Of a stretch of DNA of 46,363 nt, positions 41,606 through 46,363 are shown piece after piece; position 1 is the stretch's first letter, and each line of letters opens with the position of its first letter. Location: the NCBI GenBank assembly GCA_021203465.1, contig JAJQBC010000043.1, positions 1-46,363 of the forward strand. The letters run 5' to 3'. Position numbers and translations under genes: made by a program. The notes under the pieces were generated by a model. The model searched no databases. It was given only the letters and a program-made list of their open reading frames with translations, and had not been told where the DNA came from. The stretch comes from Lachnospiraceae bacterium (GTDB lineage Bacteria; Bacillota; Clostridia; Lachnospirales; Lachnospiraceae).

Positions 41606-43264
41606 TCACATCAGGTGCAGCTTCTTCATCACCCGCAACAGCGTCCGTCCCTTCGGGAAGGCCAGAATCTCCTCTTCTTTTAACCCTTTCAACAGCAGCA
41701 GCGCGACTGCGTAGACCGGCACCGCCACAACGATAGCCACGAGCGTCGCCAGCGTGTTGCTGCCAAGCGCGGCGTAGAGGCCGTGGTAGACACCCCAGGC
41801 CGCCAGACCCATGAGCGCGGATGCTGCGATCGGGACGAGGAAGGTGCGCAGCACCTCCTGCCGGTAGCGCATATATTTCGCGATCGAGCGCGAGTTCAGC
41901 ACGCACATCAGAAAGGCGAAGAAAATATTCGCCCAGACGACCGCGTGGATGCCGAGGTCGGTCAGCATGATCAGCCCCACGAGCAGGCCCACGTGCAGCG
42001 CCAGAGAGATGGCCGCGTGGATGACCGGCAGGCGCATCTTGTCCATGCCCTGCAGGATGCCGTTCGTCAGCGTCGACATGCCGTAGAGCACGACGGAAAT
42101 ACTTCCGGTCTGCAAAAGCAGCGCCGAGGTCGCCGTGTACTCCTCCTGCCCGAAGAGCAGCGTGAGGATCGGCGCTGTGAGCACGGAAAGTCCGACCGCG
42201 CAGGGAATGCAGATCACCATGACGAAGCGAATCGCGTTCCCGGTCTTGCGGCGCATCTCCCTGCGGTCGCGCGCTACGCGCGCCATCGTGAGCGCAGGTA
42301 TCGTCGAAGAGGCCATCGCCGAGGCCACCGCAATCGGCACATTGGTGAGCAGCTTGTATTCCCCGCTGTAAATGCCCCAGAGCTCGTCGATCTTCATGCT
42401 TTCGATCCCTTTATACTCCATCAGATGCTTGAAAATTCCCTGGTCGATAATACCGCTCAGATTATAGACCGCCGTGCTGAGAATCACAGGCAGGATCGTG
42501 ACGAGCAGAAGCCAGTAAATCTGCGCCATCGACTCCTCGCGCTCTTTTCGGCCGGACTCCATCTTCCTGCGCATGGTGCGCCGGTAAGCGAGAATCAGGA
42601 AAATGAGCAGGAGCAGCCCCGCGAGAGCACCCATACCGGTTCCGAGCGTACTGCCCGCCGCTCCATAGGCGTAGGCCGCCGTCTCGGTGCCGAGCAGGTT
42701 GTCCAGCTTTGTCCCGTAGCTGAAAAGCATATATGCCGCGCCGATGCTGACCGCCGCGTTGATGATCTGTTCGGCAATCTGAGAGACTGCGGTCGGCACC
42801 ATCGAACCCATACCCTGGAAAAAACCGCGCAGACAGCCCATGATCGCCACGATCAGGATCGTCGGCGCGAGCACCTGCAGCGCAAGCTTGCTCTGCGGCG
42901 TATTCACGAGCGTCTCACTGAAGAATCCGGCGCCGAAAAAGATCAAAAGCGCCGCGACTCCGCCCGAGACAAGCGCGAAGACCAGCGTGCAGCGAAAAAT
43001 CTTATACGCACTCTTCACCTGCCCCTTCGCCATCCGCGCGGAGACCAGCTTCGACACCGCGAGCGGCAGGCTGAAGGACGAGATCAGCAGCATCATCGAG
43101 TAGACCTCGTAGGCCGCAGAGTAATAACTGTTGCCGACCGCACCGATGATACGAGTGACGGGGACGCGATAAAGCATCCCGATGACGCGCACGATGACCG
43201 ACGCCGCCGCCAGAATGCCCCCTTGCACAATATAATTGGAATTGTCCTTTTTCTTATTGCCCAT
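41606..43264 (-). CDS. SpoVB/MurJ-type polysaccharide (lipid II) flippase, MOP superfamily
   Basis: A 552-residue membrane protein with about 14 helices. It opens NYIVQGGILAAASVIVRVIG with LYRVPVTRIIGAVGNSYYSA, typical of the SpoVB / polysaccharide transporter branch. GCLRGFFQGMGSMVPTAVSQ and LTNGILQGMDKMRLPVIHA are the conserved QG..M motifs of the two halves. Members move lipid-linked cell-wall precursors across the membrane; SpoVB does this for the spore cortex. The ATG at 43264 overlaps the ybeY stop by 11 bases, so the genes are coupled. Confidence 0.9.
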   Translation of the reverse strand: MGNKKKDNSNYIVQGGILAAASVIVRVIGMLYRVPVTRIIGAVGNSYYSAAYEVYSMMLLISSFSLPLAVSKLVSARMAKGQVKSAYKIFRCTLVFALVSGGVAALLIFFGAGFFSETLVNTPQSKLALQVLAPTILIVAIMGCLRGFFQGMGSMVPTAVSQIAEQIINAAVSIGAAYMLFSYGTKLDNLLGTETAAYAYGAAGSTLGTGMGALAGLLLLIFLILAYRRTMRRKMESGRKEREESMAQIYWLLLVTILPVILSTAVYNLSGIIDQGIFKHLMEYKGIESMKIDELWGIYSGEYKLLTNVPIAVASAMASSTIPALTMARVARDRREMRRKTGNAIRFVMVICIPCAVGLSVLTAPILTLLFGQEEYTATSALLLQTGSISVVLYGMSTLTNGILQGMDKMRLPVIHAAISLALHVGLLVGLIMLTDLGIHAVVWANIFFAFLMCVLNSRSIAKYMRYRQEVLRTFLVPIAASALMGLAAWGVYHGLYAALGSNTLATLVAIVVAVPVYAVALLLLKGLKEEEILAFPKGRTLLRVMKKLHLM

Positions 43265-43775
43265 TCGACGACTGGTCCTCTCGTGTAATGTGAAGCTGCT
43301 CCAGCACAGCGGACTGTCTTCCTTCCATGTCCGCGGCCTCCGCCTCCGTCATGTGGTCATAGCCCAGCAGATGGAGTATGCTGTGGGCAATCAGGAAAGC
43401 AAATTCACGGCGAACGGAGTGCCCGTAGAGCTTCGCCTGCTCTGCCGCGCGGTCGAGGGAAATCACGATATCGCCGAGCAGCAGCTCACCGGAATCCGGA
43501 TCGAAGCAATCCGCCTCGTGCGCCTCCGCCCAGGAGAAATCCGCCGGACGCTCATACTCCGCCTGCGGAAAGGACAGCACATCCGTGGGCCTGTCCACGT
43601 TTCGGAACTCCAGATTCATGCGATGGATTTCCTCATCTGAGGTCAGGAGCACGTTCACCTGCGCCTCATAGGGACAGCCCTCCGTCTCCAGCACGCGCTC
43701 CGCCACCAGGCGAGCCGTCTCCTCGCAGTTAATCCCAAGGTCAAGGCCGTACTCGTCTTCCAGATTTACCGTCAT
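43254..43775 (-). CDS. ybeY: Endoribonuclease YbeY (rRNA maturation factor)
   Basis: A 173-residue zinc-dependent RNase needed for 16S rRNA 3'-end processing and ribosome quality control. The metal motif HSILHLLGYDH gives ligands H131, H135 and H141. The conserved strand NVDRPTDVLSFP and LLGDIVISLDRAAEQA precede it. I chose the ATG at 43775, seven bases after AAGGAGGG. The longer frame to 43814 adds an Arg-rich stretch read from the phoH 3' end. It overlaps phoH by 35 bases. Confidence 0.96.
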   Translation of the reverse strand: MTVNLEDEYGLDLGINCEETARLVAERVLETEGCPYEAQVNVLLTSDEEIHRMNLEFRNVDRPTDVLSFPQAEYERPADFSWAEAHEADCFDPDSGELLLGDIVISLDRAAEQAKLYGHSVRREFAFLIAHSILHLLGYDHMTEAEAADMEGRQSAVLEQLHITREDQSSNGQ

Positions 43776-44757
43776 AGCGACCCTCCTTCCTCCCGCGCGC
43801 CATCTTCTTCTCATATTCCTCGTAGGCGGTCACAATCTTCTGCACCAGCGGATGGCGCACCACGTCCTGACTCGTCAATCGGCAGAAGGAAATACCCTCC
43901 ACCTTGCCGAGCACCTTCTCCGCCACCTCAAGGCCTGATTTCACATTCGGGGCCAGATCCTTCTGCGTCTCGTCGCCCGTGACGACGACCTTCGAGCCAA
44001 AGCCCACGCGCGTCAGGAACATCTTCATCTGCGCCTGCGTCGTGTTCTGCGCCTCATCGAGGATAATGAAAGCATTGTCGAGCGTGCGACCGCGCATATA
44101 GGCGAGCGGCGCGACCTCGATCAGGCCCTTCTCCATATTTTTCTGGAAGCTGTCCGCGCCCATGATCTGGTAGAGCGCATCGTAGAGCGGCCGCAGGTAA
44201 GGATCGACCTTGCTCTGCAGGTCACCCGGCAGGAAGCCGAGCTTCTCCCCTGCCTCGATGGCCGGTCGTGTCAGGATGATGCGCTCCACCTCGTCCGCCT
44301 TGAAGGCCGTGATCGCCATCGCCATCGCGAGATAGGTCTTGCCCGTACCCGCCGGACCGATGCCGAAGGTAATCATATCCCTGCGGATCGCGTCCACATA
44401 CTGCTTCTGCCCGAGCGTCTTCGGTTTGATCAGCTTGCCGCCGATCGTATGGCAGATGAGATCGCTGTCCGCCTCGAGCAGAGCGCCGCTCTTCTGCTCC
44501 ATCGCCATCGCGAGTGCATAATTTACATTCTGTTCCGTGATCTGATTCCCCCTCGCGGAGAGCTCCAGAAGCTCCGAGAGCACCGTGTGCGCCCTTTCCA
44601 CCTGCACCGCGCTGCCGATGATTTTCACTCCCCCGTCGCGTGCGACCGTCGTCACCCCCGTCGCCTTTTCTATCTTCTTTAAATACGTATCAAACTGTCC
44701 GAATACATTCTGCGCGTGTTCGGACGGAATATCCAGCAATTCATCCTGCAATGCCAC
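43741..44757 (-). CDS. phoH: PhoH-family ATPase
   Basis: A 338-residue P-loop protein of the PhoH/PhoL type, associated with RNA metabolism and almost always next to ybeY. An N-terminal KH-like region (VTTVARDGGVKIIGSAVQVE) precedes the motor with Walker A GPAGTGKT (134-141), TRPAIEAGEKLGFLPGDLQ, Walker B FIILDEAQN and VVTGDETQKDLA. Translation starts with GTG at 44757 immediately after the yqfD stop (TAAGTG). The tail is basic, which may contact RNA. Confidence 0.95.
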   Translation of the reverse strand: MALQDELLDIPSEHAQNVFGQFDTYLKKIEKATGVTTVARDGGVKIIGSAVQVERAHTVLSELLELSARGNQITEQNVNYALAMAMEQKSGALLEADSDLICHTIGGKLIKPKTLGQKQYVDAIRRDMITFGIGPAGTGKTYLAMAMAITAFKADEVERIILTRPAIEAGEKLGFLPGDLQSKVDPYLRPLYDALYQIMGADSFQKNMEKGLIEVAPLAYMRGRTLDNAFIILDEAQNTTQAQMKMFLTRVGFGSKVVVTGDETQKDLAPNVKSGLEVAEKVLGKVEGISFCRLTSQDVVRHPLVQKIVTAYEEYEKKMARGRKEGRYDGKSGRRVRP

Positions 44758-45999
44758 TTATGTCCCGTTTCCTTCCTCTTCCGAATCGTCCTGCTCCGGC
44801 AGGCTCATGTCCGGGGCGCTCTCCCGCACAGCCTCCTCGTCGACCACGTACCTGCCCGAGGCGGTGCAGTACTCCCCATTCGTATCTATTTTAACATTAT
44901 TTTCAATAATTTGAAGTCCCTTTATACTTAATTTTTCAAAAAAGAGGGCAAGTTCCTCCTCCGCGCGCGCCGCGGCCTCTTCTTCTGTGTATACTGCGTC
45001 CAGTATCTCATACTCCTGCACCGTATTTTTCCCAAGAGTGATCGGCAGATAAAAATTCTCGGTGAGCTTCAGCGGAAATTCCGATGTGATGACATCAAAC
45101 TGTGCAAAAGAAGCACCGGGGAGCGCGAAAGTAACACGACGGTTGCCAAAGGTAATGTAGAAGGAAAATCTCCTGCGCCCGGTGTAGACCTTCTTTTCAT
45201 ACTGCATGGAAAAGCTCGACTCATAACGCTCCTCATAACGGATCGTGATGTCCGCGTCCGCGTGGACAAAGCTGACGCTCGCGACCTCGCCGTCGTCGTT
45301 ATAGACCTCCACGCGGCTCGCAACGAGCACATCCCCAGCCTCAACAGACGCGCCCTCCTGCACGGCGGGCGTGCCGCTGCGCACAACCATAGAGACAATC
45401 GTTCCTGCCCCGGATGCGACAATATCTGCAGGCTCCTCATCGGCGATCTCCGTCGTCTCTCCCTCCTCGCTCTCCTTGACATGCACGATCAGGCGCGTGC
45501 CCTTCACCTCGACCGAAGTCCAGGTGATTCCCGGAAAATATTCCCGCAAAGCCGCCTCAATATCGGAGCCCTGCACCTCGCTCTTTCGCATGCCGTGCAC
45601 AATGTTGATCTCTGTGAGATAGCTGAGAATCTCATCGTCGCTCAGCAAATAATTGCCCTCAATATGGATATTCCAGATAAAGAGCGACATGAGCCAGAGA
45701 AGCACTGCGCCGCCGAGCGCGCCCGCCGCGAAGAGCTTCCGTCTCTGATAGCGCTGCAGCAAAAAAGGAAGGCCGTGCCTTTCCAGGATCACGACCTTTG
45801 TCCTCGTTTTGCGTACCAGCGGGCGCAGGCTCTTGAATCCGCCGATGCTGACGCACATCTCATATTCCGTTCCGATGAAGCGGACATCCCACAATACGAT
45901 TCCATGATATCCGCAAAGATTGAAGAAGCGCTCCGGCGCATAGCCGCTTAAGCGAATGCGCACATAACCCTTCAGGAATTTCAGAATTCTCGTCAGCAA
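44758..45999 (-). CDS. yqfD: Sporulation protein YqfD
   Basis: A 413-residue mother-cell sporulation membrane protein. The N-terminal cytoplasmic part (KFLKGYVRIRLSGYAPERFF) is followed by one transmembrane helix at ~91-110 (LFAAGALGGAVLLWLMSLFI). Extracellular segments WNIHIEGNYLLSDDEILSYL, GSDIEAALREYFPGITWTSV and TRLIVHVKESE resemble the POTRA-like region of YqfD. The usual C-terminal helix-rich segment with EEEAAARAEEELALFFEKLS ends in a very acidic tail. It starts with TTG at 45999 after AGGAG and overlaps the yqfC stop by seven bases. Confidence 0.93.
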   Translation of the reverse strand: MLTRILKFLKGYVRIRLSGYAPERFFNLCGYHGIVLWDVRFIGTEYEMCVSIGGFKSLRPLVRKTRTKVVILERHGLPFLLQRYQRRKLFAAGALGGAVLLWLMSLFIWNIHIEGNYLLSDDEILSYLTEINIVHGMRKSEVQGSDIEAALREYFPGITWTSVEVKGTRLIVHVKESEEGETTEIADEEPADIVASGAGTIVSMVVRSGTPAVQEGASVEAGDVLVASRVEVYNDDGEVASVSFVHADADITIRYEERYESSFSMQYEKKVYTGRRRFSFYITFGNRRVTFALPGASFAQFDVITSEFPLKLTENFYLPITLGKNTVQEYEILDAVYTEEEAAARAEEELALFFEKLSIKGLQIIENNVKIDTNGEYCTASGRYVVDEEAVRESAPDMSLPEQDDSEEEGNGT

Positions 46000-46253
46000 T
46001 AACGAATCTCTCCTATCCGCCCTGAAATCTTCATCTCATCCTTGGTATAGTAGTCGATGTGCAGTTTCTCACCACACAAAGTCATCTGACAGGTCTTCGT
46101 CTGCAGGCGGATTCGTTCCTCCGTGTACTCGATAATGCCTCGATAATTCTCAATATAGGCCTCGCTTCTGCCCGTCACCGTCAGGACAGCGGCTCCCATG
46201 ACCAAATCCTTTGGCAGCCGGAAGTGATCGGCCATCCGCTCGCGAAATCCCAT
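45993..46253 (-). CDS. yqfC: Sporulation protein YqfC
   Basis: An 86-residue protein of the YqfC/YabP family of small mother-cell proteins. It shows the typical beta-rich pattern: LVMGAAVLTVTGRSEAYIEN, YRGIIEYTEERIRLQT and LCGEKLHIDYYTKDEMKISG, ending GRIGEIRYC. It always precedes yqfD in sporulating Firmicutes, as here. Its ribosome site is the GGGG stretch at the base of a long hairpin (46257-46305). Expression is expected under sigma E, but I cannot identify a sigma E promoter before the window ends. Confidence 0.92.
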   Translation of the reverse strand: MGFRERMADHFRLPKDLVMGAAVLTVTGRSEAYIENYRGIIEYTEERIRLQTKTCQMTLCGEKLHIDYYTKDEMKISGRIGEIRYC

Positions 46254-46256
46254 AGA

Positions 46257-46305
46257 AATCCCCGCCCCGCGCGTTTATCACAGTCTATGCGCGGGGGCGG
46301 GGATT
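46257..46305 (-). promoter_or_regulatory. Long GC-rich hairpin covering the yqfC ribosome site
   Basis: Twelve pairs (46257-46268 with 46294-46305), then a one-base bulge, then four more pairs (46269-46272 with 46289-46292). The minus-strand 3' arm contains the GGGGCGGGGAT that precedes the yqfC ATG by four bases. It may be the terminator of a gene outside the window (TTTCT follows), or may limit yqfC translation. Confidence 0.65.
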
Positions 46306-46363
46306 ATGATATTTTGGTCGATTGTAAAATGAAGTTGAACACCTAAAAAATCCATAGCGATTG

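Noticed and set aside
41783-43288. 501-codon plus-strand frame opposite the SpoVB-type gene
   Set aside because: Composition (Arg, His, Asp, Gln-rich) is typical of antisense frames in GC-rich DNA, and it runs through conserved motifs of the real gene.

Overview
The window looks like the chromosome of a spore-forming, low-oxygen member of the Clostridia, most likely a Lachnospiraceae-type gut anaerobe. This rests on sporulation genes (yqfC, yqfD, ylbJ, a SpoVB-type flippase), an electron-bifurcating NfnAB pair, a short-form HisG that needs HisZ, several zinc-ribbon membrane proteins, strong AGGAGG ribosome sites and TTGACA/TATAAT promoters. Most of the window is GC-rich core genome with tightly packed, often overlapping genes. 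The species cannot be named from this sequence alone.

Layout. 0-11.4 kb: tRNA-Ala(GGC), a DUF975 membrane protein, rlmH, a zinc-ribbon membrane protein, nfnA-nfnB, ftsK/spoIIIE with a zinc-ribbon/chitobiase-like partner, a YitT-type protein and miaB. 11.4-16.5 kb: a compact histidine operon hisZ-hisG-hisD-hisB-hisIE, whose last gene carries an extra degenerate HisA/HisF-like domain. 16.5-24.2 kb: a dispersed repeat, recU, a divergent marR plus a YczE-like membrane protein, and an RNA-modification cluster (RluC/D-like, YgiQ, RsuA-like, RsmF-like). 24.3-29.9 kb: an AT-richer defence-type island with a putative BECR-fold nuclease protein, a four-helix membrane protein, McrC, an McrB gene broken by an amber codon, and a cassette of three small proteins ending in a DUF4160 protein. 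30-38.7 kb: a LOG-family hydrolase, an intact uroporphyrinogen-decarboxylase-like gene beside the remnant of a paralogue, an M23 peptidase, ylbJ, a coiled-coil protein, an Rrf2 regulator, a MATE transporter also broken by an amber codon, then coaD, rsmD, 5-formyltetrahydrofolate cyclo-ligase and a membrane-anchored protein. 38.8-46.4 kb: cstA, a membrane protein, a SpoVB-type flippase, ybeY, phoH, yqfD and yqfC.

How the genes fit together. NfnAB balances NADH, NADPH and ferredoxin. The his cluster supplies the first, second, third, seventh and last histidine steps, but hisA, hisF, hisH and hisC are not here. recU, ftsK and rlmH/rsmD/ybeY/miaB serve DNA and ribosome upkeep. coaD, rsmD and ylbJ recall the ylbH-ylbI-ylbJ order of Bacillus, and yqfC-yqfD-phoH-ybeY is a classic conserved block.

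The most interesting signals are: (1) a repeat of about 135 bp present twice (16522-16658 and 36907-37040), whose end is read as protein. It adds a VP..GYVDC tail to RsmD and encodes most of a 21-residue ORF coupled to recU. (2) Two separate in-frame UAG codons in otherwise full-length genes (mcrB and the MATE gene), while UAG is also the ordinary stop of several neighbours. (3) The defence island with its standalone nuclease-like protein and small-protein cassette. (4) The HisF-like/HisI/HisE fusion. (5) Several structured leaders and operators.
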